The translations under genes and the position numbers were made by a program. A DNA stretch of 64,000 bases, from positions 5,208,001 to 5,272,000 of the forward strand of contig NZ_CP018786.1 in the NCBI RefSeq assembly GCF_002025665.1, written 5' to 3'. The notes under the pieces are model-generated. The model did no database searches. It saw nothing but the letters and a program-made list of their open reading frames with translations, and was not told the DNA's origin. Origin of the DNA: Chryseobacterium indologenes. GTDB taxonomy: Bacteria > Bacteroidota > Bacteroidia > Flavobacteriales > Weeksellaceae. Positions 24,662-32,289 of the stretch are shown here, piece after piece; the first letter of the stretch is position 1; every line of letters starts with the position of its first letter.

Positions 24662-25510
24662 ATGTTTCTTACCGAATGTCCTAGAGATGCTATGCAGGGA
24701 TGGGGAGAATTTATCCCTACCGATAAAAAAATAGATTATATCAACTCCTTGATGGATGTTGGCTTTGATGTATTGGATTGTCTGAGTTTTGTTTCTCCGA
24801 AAGCAATTCCACAGATGGCTGACTCTGATGAGGTGGCTGAAAATATCGATAAATCACGTTCAAAGACAAAAGTTTCCGCGATTATCGGTAATTATAGAGG
24901 AGCCGAAAAAGCATTGAAACATCAATCTGTTGATATTCTTGGTTTTCCGTTCTCTATTTCCGAAACTTTTCAACATAGAAATACCAATAAAAGTCAGGAG
25001 GAAGCTTTCGATGAAATCATTAAAATGCTTGAGCTGGTAAAAAGTGAAGGGAAACAACTTAATATCTATTTCTCTATGGCCTTTGGAAATCCATATGGTG
25101 AGATGTGGAAATGGGAAGATGTTGACCAATGGGCACAAAAATTCTCAGACATCGGAGTGAAAGATATCTTATTATCAGATACTACCGGAGTAGCAACTCC
25201 TGAAACGATTGCTCTTTTGTTTGAAAAAATACCTTCAAAATATCCTGAAATCAACTTCGGAGGACATTTTCATAACCGTTATGAAGATTCTTATTCAAAA
25301 TTAAAAGCCGCTTATGATCAAGGCTGTCGAAGATTTGACAGTGCTATTAAAGGAATTGGAGGATGTCCTATGGCTAAAGATGATCTTGTAGGAAACATGC
25401 CTACAGAGCAGGTTATCAACTTTATGAGTATTGAAAAGGCAGAACATAAACTGAACTTACTGAACTTTGAAAGCTCTTATAACAAAGCGAAGGATATTTT
25501 TCATTTTTAA
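24662..25510 (+). CDS. Hydroxymethylglutaryl-CoA lyase
   Basis: HMG-CoA lyase splits HMG-CoA into acetyl-CoA and acetoacetate, the last step of leucine degradation. The 282-residue protein is a DRE-TIM metallolyase: TECPRDAMQGW (the DRE-like metal-binding start), VGFDVLDCLSFVSPKAIPQMADSDEV, LSDTTGVATPE, GGHFHNRYEDSYSKLKAAYDQGCRRFDSAIKGIGGCPMAKD with the signature GxGGCP and catalytic Cys. It is slightly shorter at the N-terminus than enterobacterial enzymes but complete. The neighbours do not belong to leucine catabolism. Confidence 0.93.
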   Translation: MFLTECPRDAMQGWGEFIPTDKKIDYINSLMDVGFDVLDCLSFVSPKAIPQMADSDEVAENIDKSRSKTKVSAIIGNYRGAEKALKHQSVDILGFPFSISETFQHRNTNKSQEEAFDEIIKMLELVKSEGKQLNIYFSMAFGNPYGEMWKWEDVDQWAQKFSDIGVKDILLSDTTGVATPETIALLFEKIPSKYPEINFGGHFHNRYEDSYSKLKAAYDQGCRRFDSAIKGIGGCPMAKDDLVGNMPTEQVINFMSIEKAEHKLNLLNFESSYNKAKDIFHF

Positions 25511-25575
25511 AAGAATACATTATAAATTTCACAGATCTAACAACTTATACAGATCTTGGATAGTATGATCCTAAA

Positions 25576-25644
25576 TTTGTCATTCCGTAGGAATCCAGAT
25601 TATCTTTTTCAATAACGAAATTAAGATTCCTACGGAATGACAAA
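25576..25644. repeat. Dispersed inverted repeat, 20-bp perfect arms
   Basis: The arm at 25576-25595 (containing TGTCATTCCGTAGGAATC) is exactly complementary to the arm at 25625-25644 (GATTCCTACGGAATGACA) with a 29-nt AT-rich spacer. It lies between the HMG-CoA lyase and sulfurtransferase genes. The sequence matches a repeat I recall as abundant between genes in Chryseobacterium; it could be a non-autonomous mobile element or a stem-loop protecting mRNA ends. No ORF inside. Confidence 0.8.
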
Positions 25645-25712
25645 AATACAACTGAACTATTTGTCTTAATGTGTCCATAGTCATATCTAGTTTTAACCCC
25701 AAAACCAACAAA

Positions 25713-26549
25713 ATGTCTTCAATAATTTTCCCTTCCGAATTAAAGAATATTCCAACAGAAAATCTCATCATTCTTGATGCAAGAACCGGAAAAGATGTAA
25801 AGCAAAATTACCTTGAAAAGCACATAAAAGGAGCAAGATTCATTGATCTGGATAAAGATCTTGCTGAGATAGGAGAAAATGCAGCTTTCGGAGGCAGACA
25901 TCCGCTTCCTTCTGTAGAAAAGTTTGCTGAAACCCTTTCGGATCTTGGGATATCAGATGATTTTCATATTGTTGTTTATGACGATAAAAATGCTTCGAAT
26001 GCAGCAGCGCGTGCATGGTGGATGCTAAGATCTTTTGGATTGGAAAAAGTTCAGGTTCTCGATGGTGGAATGCAGGCGGCGGAAAAAGCTGGTTTAGAAT
26101 TTTCTTCTGGAGAAGAGATATTTGATAAAGCTTCTTTAATCAAAAAAAATGAATGGGTTCTTCCTGTTTCAAGCTTGGAAGTGGTTGAAAATGAATTGAA
26201 AAACAATTCTTCTACAGTTGTTGATGTGAGAGATGCCTATCGTTATAAAGGTGAATCTGAGCCTATTGATCTGGTTGCGGGGCATATTCCGGGAGCAATT
26301 AATATTCCTTTTTCTGAAAATCTGGATGAAAACGGAAACTTTCTAAGTCCGGAAAGCTTAAAAAAAAAATACAGTAAGTTATTACAAAATAAGCCTGATC
26401 ATCTGATTATTCACTGTGGATCGGGAGTTACTGCCTGTCATACTATTTTAGCGCTGGATTATGCGGGATTTCCCATTCCTGATCTGTATGTCGGTTCATG
26501 GAGCGAATGGAGCAGGAGAGAAGGAAAAGAAATTGCAAAAGATATCTAA
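25713..26549 (+). CDS. Thiosulfate / 3-mercaptopyruvate sulfurtransferase (tandem rhodanese)
   Basis: From the ATG at 25713 the product has 278 residues and two rhodanese domains: an inactive N-terminal one (LIILDARTGKDVKQNYLEKHIKGARFIDLD, WWMLRSFGLEKVQVLDGG) and a C-terminal one (TVVDVRDAYRYKGESEPIDLVAGHIPGAINIPF) with the active-site loop HCGSGVTACHT. The CGSGVTA loop is typical of 3-mercaptopyruvate sulfurtransferases (SseA type) more than of thiosulfate-specific enzymes, which have CRKGVTA-like loops. The alternative GTG start 14 codons upstream lies immediately after the repeat and is not supported. Confidence 0.9.
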   Translation: MSSIIFPSELKNIPTENLIILDARTGKDVKQNYLEKHIKGARFIDLDKDLAEIGENAAFGGRHPLPSVEKFAETLSDLGISDDFHIVVYDDKNASNAAARAWWMLRSFGLEKVQVLDGGMQAAEKAGLEFSSGEEIFDKASLIKKNEWVLPVSSLEVVENELKNNSSTVVDVRDAYRYKGESEPIDLVAGHIPGAINIPFSENLDENGNFLSPESLKKKYSKLLQNKPDHLIIHCGSGVTACHTILALDYAGFPIPDLYVGSWSEWSRREGKEIAKDI

Positions 26550-26555
26550 AAACAA

Positions 26556-26585
26556 AAACCCCGAAAATAATTCTTCGGGGTTTTA
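26556..26585. terminator. Bidirectional terminator between convergent genes
   Basis: AAAACCCCGAA (26556-26566) pairs with TTCGGGGTTTT (26575-26585), flanked by A-rich and T-rich DNA. Confidence 0.9.
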
Positions 26586-26600
26586 TATTGTTAAGAGTAT

Positions 26601-26927
26601 TTAAAGCATTCCTAATTCAAACTTTGCTTCTTCACTCATCATATCCTTATTCCAGCTTGGTTCGAAAGTAAGCTCTAAATCTACACTTTTTACATGCTCT
26701 ACTTCTGCCACTTTATCCTTTACTTCCTGTGGAAGAGTTTCTGCAACAGGGCAGTTGGGAGTTGTCAGTGTCATTATAATTTTTACGTCAGCATCATCGG
26801 AGATCTGGACATCGTAAATCAGCCCTAATTCGTAGATGTCTACCGGAATTTCAGGGTCATATACGGTTTTTAGTACACCGATGATTTCCTCACCAATGTC
26901 AGCAATTTGATCGTCTGTAAATTTCAT
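26601..26927 (-). CDS. SufT-like (MIP18/DUF59) iron-sulfur assembly protein
   Basis: This 108-residue protein is the MIP18/DUF59 family: VLKTVYDPEIPVDIYELGLIYDVQI, IMTLTTPNCPVAETLP with the conserved Cys, and VKSVDLELTFEPSWNKDMMSEEAKFELGML. The C-terminal extension after PSW-x-x-D-MMS is the SufT/PaaD-like form. Such proteins help mature [4Fe-4S] proteins in the cytoplasm. It lies 3 nt after the exonuclease stop and is last in a four-gene run; no suf operon is adjacent. Confidence 0.88.
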   Translation of the reverse strand: MKFTDDQIADIGEEIIGVLKTVYDPEIPVDIYELGLIYDVQISDDADVKIIMTLTTPNCPVAETLPQEVKDKVAEVEHVKSVDLELTFEPSWNKDMMSEEAKFELGML

Positions 26928-26930
26928 TTT

Positions 26931-27632
26931 TTAATCTAGATTGATATTCCTTTTCAACAAATCTTCCTGACGCATGCGCCGGAAAATATTTGCCAAAGTT
27001 AAGACATCTTTTTCACAATAGTCAACAATTCTCTGCAAGTCTTTTTCTATGTAGTAAATTGATGAAACCATTGAGCCGTCAATATCATCTTTCGGAGTAG
27101 GAATACCAAAGACATGAGCCAGTAGTTCCAGCGATACAAAACTCTTATAATCCCCGAACTTCCACAGTTCCATAGTATCTATGTGAGGAACCTCCCAGGG
27201 TTTCTTTCCAAACATCTGAAACGGAGCAGGAGGGAGCATTCCATTGATAAGATATCGTCTGGCAATCCATGGAAAATCAAATTCCTTTCCGTTATGCGCA
27301 CAAAGAATGACATTGTAAAGCCTTGGACTGTTGAAGATTTCTCCAAATTCCTGAAGCATTTTCTTTTCATCATGCCCGGAAAAGCTTTTTATTTTTAAGG
27401 TTTCATTCTTTTCAACCATTCCGATGGTGATGCAGATGATTTTCCCAAACTCGGCCATAATACCGGCCCGGTCATAAAATTCTTCTGCAGAGACCTCTTC
27501 TTTTCTCTGAAATTTTGTTTTTTTATCCCACAGATACTGATCGGTTTCGGATAAATCGTCCCATGATTCAGCTTGTGGAACGGTCTCAATATCAAGGAAT
27601 AAAACTCTTTCTAAGGGTATGTTCTGTATCAT
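26931..27632 (-). CDS. PolB-like predicted 3'-5' exonuclease
   Basis: The 233-residue protein shows the three DEDD exonuclease blocks: VLFLDIETVPQ (DxE), ILCAHNGKEFDFPWIARRY (the Exo II Asp), and YYIEKDLQRIVDYCEKDVLTLANIF (Exo III YCEKD). This is the family described as 3'-5' exonuclease related to the exonuclease domain of PolB (PF10108). No polymerase domain is attached. It may act in DNA repair or RNA trimming; the substrate is not known. Third in the four-gene minus-strand run. Confidence 0.88.
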   Translation of the reverse strand: MIQNIPLERVLFLDIETVPQAESWDDLSETDQYLWDKKTKFQRKEEVSAEEFYDRAGIMAEFGKIICITIGMVEKNETLKIKSFSGHDEKKMLQEFGEIFNSPRLYNVILCAHNGKEFDFPWIARRYLINGMLPPAPFQMFGKKPWEVPHIDTMELWKFGDYKSFVSLELLAHVFGIPTPKDDIDGSMVSSIYYIEKDLQRIVDYCEKDVLTLANIFRRMRQEDLLKRNINLD

Positions 27633-27651
27633 ATGTGTTTTTGTTGGGTGT

Positions 27652-27999
27652 CTATCCTACCTGCATTCCATTTTTTGTGGGTAACGAAGGTGCTAAAAGA
27701 GTGACATCTTTTTTGTCCTCACCATATAATCCTAATACAAGGCATTCACTGAAGAAGTTGGCAATCTGCTTTTTAGGGAAATTGACCACTGCTAAAATCT
27801 GCTTTCCCACAAGTTCTTCTTTTTCGTAAAGAGAAGTAATTTGTGCAGATGATTTTCGGATTCCTAAATCTCCGAAATCTATTTCCAGCTGATAAGATGG
27901 GTTTCTTGCTTTTTCAAAATCATTCACTGAAAGAATGGTTCCACATCTGATGTCTATTTTTTCAAAATCTGCCCAGGTGATATCTGGTTTTACTGTCAT
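27652..27999 (-). CDS. csaA: CsaA-like tRNA-binding / chaperone protein
   Basis: A 115-residue stand-alone EMAP/tRNA-binding OB fold: ITWADFEKIDIRCGTILSVNDFEKARNPSYQLEIDFGDLGIRKSSAQIT, then LVGKQILAVVNFPKKQIANFFSECLVLGLYG and the end VTLLAPSLPTKNGMQVG. The size and motifs are those of CsaA, a dimer linked to protein export as a chaperone and able to bind tRNA. Its start codon overlaps the stop of the upstream HExxH gene by 4 nt (ATGA), so translation is coupled. Confidence 0.93.
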   Translation of the reverse strand: MTVKPDITWADFEKIDIRCGTILSVNDFEKARNPSYQLEIDFGDLGIRKSSAQITSLYEKEELVGKQILAVVNFPKKQIANFFSECLVLGLYGEDKKDVTLLAPSLPTKNGMQVG

Positions 28000-28505
28000 G
28001 GTAATTTGTTAATTAGATGTTCTACTTCTGTTTTCTGATCTGCATATTTTTGTTGTAATACTGATCCTTCGCCCATTCTTTTATAATATTCCAACGCTTT
28101 CCCGCCGAAGAATTTTTTATGAAAATCCGAAACCTCAGGGATCTGCGGAAAAACTTTGTGAAAAAGCATCTCATAATAGGCCTGAAATTCTCTTTCATTC
28201 TTGTCTTCAATGACCTGTCCGGGAGCCTTCTGCCTTACATGAAGCATTTCATGGGCAACCATATTCAGAACAAGGTTCAGATCAAAATCAAATAAATTTC
28301 GTGGGATCATTACGGTCTGAGGGCCTCCGAGCTCTCCTTCTGCTGTAAGAAGCATCGAAGTAGGAGAGAGTTCTTCCCTGAATCCGAACCCCGCAAAGTT
28401 TTCATGTTCCAGATCAAAGGAATGGAGCAGATATTTTGCTGCATCCAGAATCTGGTTGTGTTCTTTGTAAGCCTCAAGGTGTAAATTGATCTGCTCGAAA
28501 TTCAT
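27996..28505 (-). CDS. HExxH-containing conserved protein (putative zinc metalloprotein)
   Basis: The 169-residue protein contains NMVAHEMLHVRQKAPGQVIEDKNEREFQAYYEML: an HExxH zinc-binding motif followed after about 17 residues by an ERE-F-AYY glutamate that could be the third ligand. No signal peptide, so cytoplasmic. The rest has no recognisable catalytic domain, and activity as a protease is inference from the motif only. Start gene of a four-gene run with csaA, the exonuclease and the SufT-like gene. Confidence 0.7.
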   Translation of the reverse strand: MNFEQINLHLEAYKEHNQILDAAKYLLHSFDLEHENFAGFGFREELSPTSMLLTAEGELGGPQTVMIPRNLFDFDLNLVLNMVAHEMLHVRQKAPGQVIEDKNEREFQAYYEMLFHKVFPQIPEVSDFHKKFFGGKALEYYKRMGEGSVLQQKYADQKTEVEHLINKLP

Positions 28506-28620
28506 CTGAAATATGTTTTAAACAAATGTATTAAAATATTGAGAATACTGAGAGGGATTACTTAAAAATGCTTCGAAACATACTATTGGATATGCTAAAA
28601 TATCATCTTTAACATAAAAT

Positions 28621-28651
28621 CCGCCCGTCTTTAAAAGGCGGGCGGGTTTTT
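28621..28651. terminator. Hairpin terminator between 27996-28505 region and the protease gene
   Basis: CCGCCCGTCTT (28621-28631) pairs with AAGGCGGGCGG (28635-28645, one G-T pair). It follows the stop of the minus-strand protease gene at 28666, and T-runs are present on both strands. Confidence 0.85.
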
Positions 28652-28665
28652 GAAACTAAAAAAAA

Positions 28666-29676
28666 TTAAGGATGTTCATTTCTTGCTCTGATGACCAGAT
28701 TTACTAAATCTGAGCCGCCACTTGCAAAATTATCGCTTGGGTTGTGGGCACTTTGAGTAGCCACAGCATACGGAGAGCCGTCCCAATATCCCCAGAAAGG
28801 GCCTCCGCTTTGTCCAGGCCATATATCTGCTTTATGGCTCATGCTTTCGTTGTCATCAGCACTCCAGAAATCTCCATCCAGAGCGATTCCTGTTTGGTAT
28901 GTTGGTCTTTGAGTTCCTGTAAGGTCTCCCGGATATCCGGCGTGAGTCCAGTAAGCACCTCCATCCCATGAGTCAGAGTAGGATTTTGAACCTAGCCATC
29001 CTGTGCTGTTTCCGATAGGTCTGTCTAATACAATCACTACATAATCGTATTGGATTTCTGTTGAATCAATAGAAGGACCTGCTACTTTGTACTTATAATA
29101 AGTTAATGTACCCCAAGCCGTTCCGTAAGGAGCGCTTCCGTTATAATACATTGGAGTGAATTTCAGCCATCCGGTTGTGTTATTAGGCTGCCAGTCAACA
29201 ATATGAGAGCAGGTAAGAAGGTGTCTTGGGCCAATCATTACACCGCTTCCTGAACCTAAAGAGCTTTCTACTCTTCCCACACATCTCCATGGATAGGCGG
29301 TAGAATTATATACTTTTCTTTGATCTGCTCCGAAAATAGTTCTTGCATTTTCAGGAGTCAGGAAAGAATCTCTTTCAATGAATTTAGGTTTTCTGTCTTT
29401 TTTAGGTTCCAGTTTTGGGTTGTATTCAAAATCAGCATGGGTAGGATAGAAATGATCAGTTTCCAACGATCGGTTTTCTGCTGTTTTTTCATCCATAGGC
29501 ATTCCTATGGTTTTCATTCCTTTTGGAAAAGTTCTTCCGTTAATGGTTTCCATAGCAGGAGCCTGGCTGAATAATTTTTCAATTGCGGCCGGTTTTTCAG
29601 TTAATTTTGCTTTAACAGTTCTAAGTCTTGACACCTCTTCAGTTGTCATTGGGTTGTTGTTTTCAATTTTAGACAT
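28666..29676 (-). CDS. V8/trypsin-like serine protease with N-terminal propeptide
   Basis: The 336-residue protein has a chymotrypsin-fold domain from about residue 125 to the end. The triad can be read: H158 in RHLLTCSHIVDW, D211 in EIQYDYVVIVLDRP, S290 in WPGQSGGPFWG; GSGSGVMIGP precedes the His as in glutamyl endopeptidase/V8-type enzymes. Residues 1-120 are charged and low-complexity (MTTEEVSRLRTVKAKLTEKP, EPKKDRKPKFIERDSF) and look like a Lys/Arg-rich propeptide. No signal peptide or lipobox is visible, unusual for this class. It is 72 nt downstream of the metacaspase gene on the same strand, and both carry the same 36-nt element in front. Confidence 0.88.
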   Translation of the reverse strand: MSKIENNNPMTTEEVSRLRTVKAKLTEKPAAIEKLFSQAPAMETINGRTFPKGMKTIGMPMDEKTAENRSLETDHFYPTHADFEYNPKLEPKKDRKPKFIERDSFLTPENARTIFGADQRKVYNSTAYPWRCVGRVESSLGSGSGVMIGPRHLLTCSHIVDWQPNNTTGWLKFTPMYYNGSAPYGTAWGTLTYYKYKVAGPSIDSTEIQYDYVVIVLDRPIGNSTGWLGSKSYSDSWDGGAYWTHAGYPGDLTGTQRPTYQTGIALDGDFWSADDNESMSHKADIWPGQSGGPFWGYWDGSPYAVATQSAHNPSDNFASGGSDLVNLVIRARNEHP

Positions 29677-29698
29677 GATTATTATTTTTAATCTGGTA

Positions 29699-29734
29699 TA
29701 TTCCTACTCTTTTGATGGCTTTTCGGATTCCGCC
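29699..29734 (-). promoter_or_regulatory. Upstream element A (shared with metacaspase gene)
   Basis: On the minus strand: GGCGGAATCCGAAAAGCC, ten variable bases, then AGTAGGAATA. It ends 22 nt before the protease ATG. The copy before the metacaspase gene (30612-30647) has the same order and length. No TAnnTTTG box is within it, so it may be an alternative-sigma promoter, an operator or an RNA leader element. Confidence 0.6.
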
Positions 29735-29748
29735 GTAATGGTTATTGG

Positions 29749-30594
29749 TTAAGTGAATATTTTTTGAGAAAATTCTGCAGTCATGCTTTCTGTCTGGTTA
29801 ATTTGTGCGGCTCCCATAGCAGCCAGTGCAATAGCCACCTGCTTATCAAGTGTTTTTCGGACGATATTTCCATTGGTAGCACGTAATGCCTTACAGAAAT
29901 GATAAGTAAAATATCCTCGTATTTGTCCGCTGATACTGCCTTCCATGGAAACCTGATTGTCTTTTGCTGCGGCCCACAACGTATGGTTCATTCCTGCAAC
30001 AGGGACAAGTGCTTTCGCAAGAACAGTTGATTTTTTTGAATTCTTAGATGATTCCATTTCACTGGCATAGGTAAGATAGAATTCATCCTCAAGCATAGGA
30101 GGAATGTAACGGGCAGTTTCGTTCAGAAAATCTGCTTCCAGTCCCAGATCCATTTTTCTGGTTCCTGTTCCGGAATAACAGCAATCGAAGATCACTTCCA
30201 TATTAACTCCGGCTTTTAGTTTGCTGAGAACGGTCTTAAAATCATCATCACGAATGACTCCGTTATTGGCATAATCATGTGGGCAAATAGCTTCATCCAG
30301 ACCATCCAATTCCAGATCTGCTCCGATATTGGCGACTCTTGTTCCGTGGCCGGAATAATAAAAAACAAGAGAATCTCCTTTTACACTTGTGCTGATCATG
30401 GATTTCAGATAGTTCAATATATTCGCTCTTGTGGCATTTTGGTTGGTCAGGATTTTAATCTTTGCCGGACTAAAGCCACAGATAACCAATGTATTTGCCA
30501 TATCCCTCGCATCATTTACGCAGCCATTAAGGTCCGGACCTCCGTATCCGATGGGTGCATAATCATTAATACCTACGATAAGTGCTTTTTTCAT
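29749..30594 (-). CDS. Metacaspase (caspase-family C14 peptidase)
   Basis: The 281-residue protein is a single caspase p20/p10 domain. It starts KKALIVGINDYAPIGYGGPDLNGCVNDARDM (the standard C14 opening), has the catalytic His at H83 in LVFYYSGHGTRVAN, and the catalytic Cys at C139 in VIFDCCYSGTGTRK. LDGLDEAICPHDY is the substrate-pocket/Ca-site region. Bacterial metacaspases usually cleave after Lys/Arg. No signal peptide, no partner domain (no TPR, WD40, CHAT or EACC1). The longer frame (to 30669) starts ahead of the shared upstream element and is rejected. Neighbour of the V8-like protease, suggesting a proteolytic pair. Confidence 0.92.
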   Translation of the reverse strand: MKKALIVGINDYAPIGYGGPDLNGCVNDARDMANTLVICGFSPAKIKILTNQNATRANILNYLKSMISTSVKGDSLVFYYSGHGTRVANIGADLELDGLDEAICPHDYANNGVIRDDDFKTVLSKLKAGVNMEVIFDCCYSGTGTRKMDLGLEADFLNETARYIPPMLEDEFYLTYASEMESSKNSKKSTVLAKALVPVAGMNHTLWAAAKDNQVSMEGSISGQIRGYFTYHFCKALRATNGNIVRKTLDKQVAIALAAMGAAQINQTESMTAEFSQKIFT

Positions 30595-30611
30595 TGTATT
30601 AGTTTTAAAAA

Positions 30612-30647
30612 TATTCCCTACTCTGTTTCGGCTTTTCGGGTTCTGCC
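30612..30647 (-). promoter_or_regulatory. Upstream element B (shared with protease gene)
   Basis: On the minus strand: GGCAGAACCCGAAAAGCC, then AAACAGAGTAGGGAATA. It ends 17 nt before the metacaspase ATG at 30594. Identity to element A is high over 36 nt with one gain and one loss of a base, at nearly the same distance from the start codon. Confidence 0.6.
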
Positions 30648-30720
30648 TTTCTGTGTTTTTTTCTATCACAAAATTCCGCTATTCCGAAAGACAAAAACAG
30701 AGGAGAAAACCGTATTTTGG

Positions 30721-30741
30721 AAAAGGGAAAACACCTTTTTA
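30721..30741 (-). promoter_or_regulatory. Candidate operator shared with two-component operon (copy 1)
   Basis: The + strand reads AAAAGGGAAAACACC followed by TTTTTA. A near copy lies at 33546-33569 in front of the NarL-type two-component operon. About 130 nt upstream of the metacaspase ATG. Confidence 0.4.
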
Positions 30742-30770
30742 GCTGTATATGAGAGTGTTATAAAATAAAG

Positions 30771-30797
30771 ATCCGGCAGCTTGAAAAGCTGCCGGAT
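30771..30797 (-). terminator. Terminator of the two-component operon
   Basis: ATCCGGCAGCTT (30771-30782) pairs perfectly with AAGCTGCCGGAT (30786-30797). It lies 67 nt after the response regulator stop; the minus-strand tail CTTTATTTTATAA is moderately T-rich. Confidence 0.75.
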
Positions 30798-30864
30798 ACG
30801 TAAATAGAATGTAAAGATGTTTGTTTTATAGTATTGAAATAAGATTAATAATGAGAATATTCAA

Positions 30865-31509
30865 TCAGCACAGATCATGTTTTAAGGCAAAAAGCACCAA
30901 TCCGGCTCTGTTTTTTATATCCAGTTTTACAAAAACAGAATCTCTGTAGCCATCAATGGTTTTGGGGCTAAGGCACATTTTATCAGCAATTTCCTTGTAG
31001 GTAAGTTCACTGCATGCCCATTTTATAAATTCCTTTTCCCGGTCTTTCAGTTCTGAAAGCAAAGAAGCATTTTTGGCCTCTTCTGTTTTTACCTTCAATA
31101 GTTTTTGAGCCACAAAATCAGTATAAAAGCTGCCTTTTTCAAATACCGTATCAATGGCCTGAAAGAGAATAGAGGGCTGCATATCTTTGAGTAAATATCC
31201 TTTTGCTCCGGCCTTCAGCATTTTAATCAAAATTCTTTCATCATCATCCATGGTAAGGGCAATGACTTTGATATCGGGATAATGCTCGGTAAGCCATTCT
31301 GTGGTTTCTATACCATTTTTATATGGCATATTAACATCCATCAGGACTACGGCGGGTAATTCTGAAGCCTGTTCCACACCTGCAATAAATTCTTCTCCGT
31401 TGGGATGATTCATAATTACCCGATATTGAGTGTTTTCTGTGATCATATTCTCCAGTGCTTTGGAGATTAGAGTATGATCATCAACGATCGCTATGGGAAT
31501 AGTTTTCAT
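30865..31509 (-). CDS. NarL/FixJ-family response regulator
   Basis: The 214-residue protein has a receiver domain (AIVDDHTLISKALENMI, phospho-acceptor D58 in VVLMDVNMPYKNG, Lys in GAKGYLLKDM) and a LuxR-type HTH (ELKDREKEFIKWACSELTYKEIADKMCLSPKTIDGYRDSVFVKLDIKNRAGLVLFAL). It overlaps the kinase gene by 4 nt (ATGA), so the two are a translationally coupled pair. The candidate operators at 33546 and 30721 are possible targets (inference). Confidence 0.95.
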   Translation of the reverse strand: MKTIPIAIVDDHTLISKALENMITENTQYRVIMNHPNGEEFIAGVEQASELPAVVLMDVNMPYKNGIETTEWLTEHYPDIKVIALTMDDDERILIKMLKAGAKGYLLKDMQPSILFQAIDTVFEKGSFYTDFVAQKLLKVKTEEAKNASLLSELKDREKEFIKWACSELTYKEIADKMCLSPKTIDGYRDSVFVKLDIKNRAGLVLFALKHDLC

Positions 31510-32276
31510 AATAAATTTTTATGATAGGTTATCAATGTTTGTGTTCCTTTATTAAGTTCTGAATGTATAGACAGTTCAGCATGAATCAGTTTGGCTCTCA
31601 GTTCCATGTTTTTTAATCCTGAACCGTCCTGAATACTGCTGGTATCAAAGCCTCTTCCGTTATCGGAGATGCTGATGTGTAGTTTCTCACAGTCATCTTC
31701 CATCTGTATGGAAACATTTTTGGCTTTGGAGTGTTTCAGTATATTATTGATACTTTCCTGAATAATCCTGAAGAGGATCAGGCCATGTTTGGGAGAAATA
31801 TCAATATCCTGCTTTTGAGTAATAAATTCTATTTTTAATAATTTCAGTTTTTTGATCCTTTTCACTTCTCTTTCAATGGATTCTGCCAGTCCGAAATGAA
31901 TGATCTGTTCTGTGATTAAAGTTTTAGACAGGTTTCTTATATCCTGTATGCACTCTCCCAATAGTTCATTAAGCTCAATCAGGTCTTCTTTTTCTGTACT
32001 TTTGAGTTTGGTAATCAATTGGTTCTGGCGTAAGCGGACGACAGAAAGTTTCTGCCCCAGATCATCATGCAGTTCCTGTCCGATATAATTAAGGGTCTGC
32101 TCCTTCATTTCTACCTGGGAAGTGGCGAGTTCCTTTTCAAACCGAAGATCTTTTTCTTTTTGCGCGATCAGCAGGGTCGTTTTTTTCTTGATAAAGACCG
32201 CATAAATGAAGATCATTGTCAATACAACGATGAATAAAGTAATCGTAAAGATGATGACCAAATTATTCTCTTCCAT
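31506..32276 (-). CDS. Sensor histidine kinase (HisKA_3 type)
   Basis: The 256-residue kinase has one N-terminal membrane helix (about residues 6-29), a coiled coil (LLIAQKEKDLRFEKELATS) and the HisKA_3 motif LNYIGQELHDDLGQKLSVVRLRQ with the phospho-acceptor His, followed by an ATPase domain (DNGRGFDTSSIQDGSGLKNMELRAKL). There is almost no extracellular part, so sensing may depend on the two membrane/envelope proteins encoded just upstream. Partner of the NarL-type regulator. Confidence 0.93.
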   Translation of the reverse strand: MEENNLVIIFTITLFIVVLTMIFIYAVFIKKKTTLLIAQKEKDLRFEKELATSQVEMKEQTLNYIGQELHDDLGQKLSVVRLRQNQLITKLKSTEKEDLIELNELLGECIQDIRNLSKTLITEQIIHFGLAESIEREVKRIKKLKLLKIEFITQKQDIDISPKHGLILFRIIQESINNILKHSKAKNVSIQMEDDCEKLHISISDNGRGFDTSSIQDGSGLKNMELRAKLIHAELSIHSELNKGTQTLITYHKNLL

Positions 32277-32289
32277 ATCTGAAAAGGAT

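Noticed and set aside
30595..30669. Longer metacaspase frame starting at 30669
   Set aside because: The 25 extra residues are encoded by the shared upstream element; the KKALIVGINDY start at 30594 matches the family.
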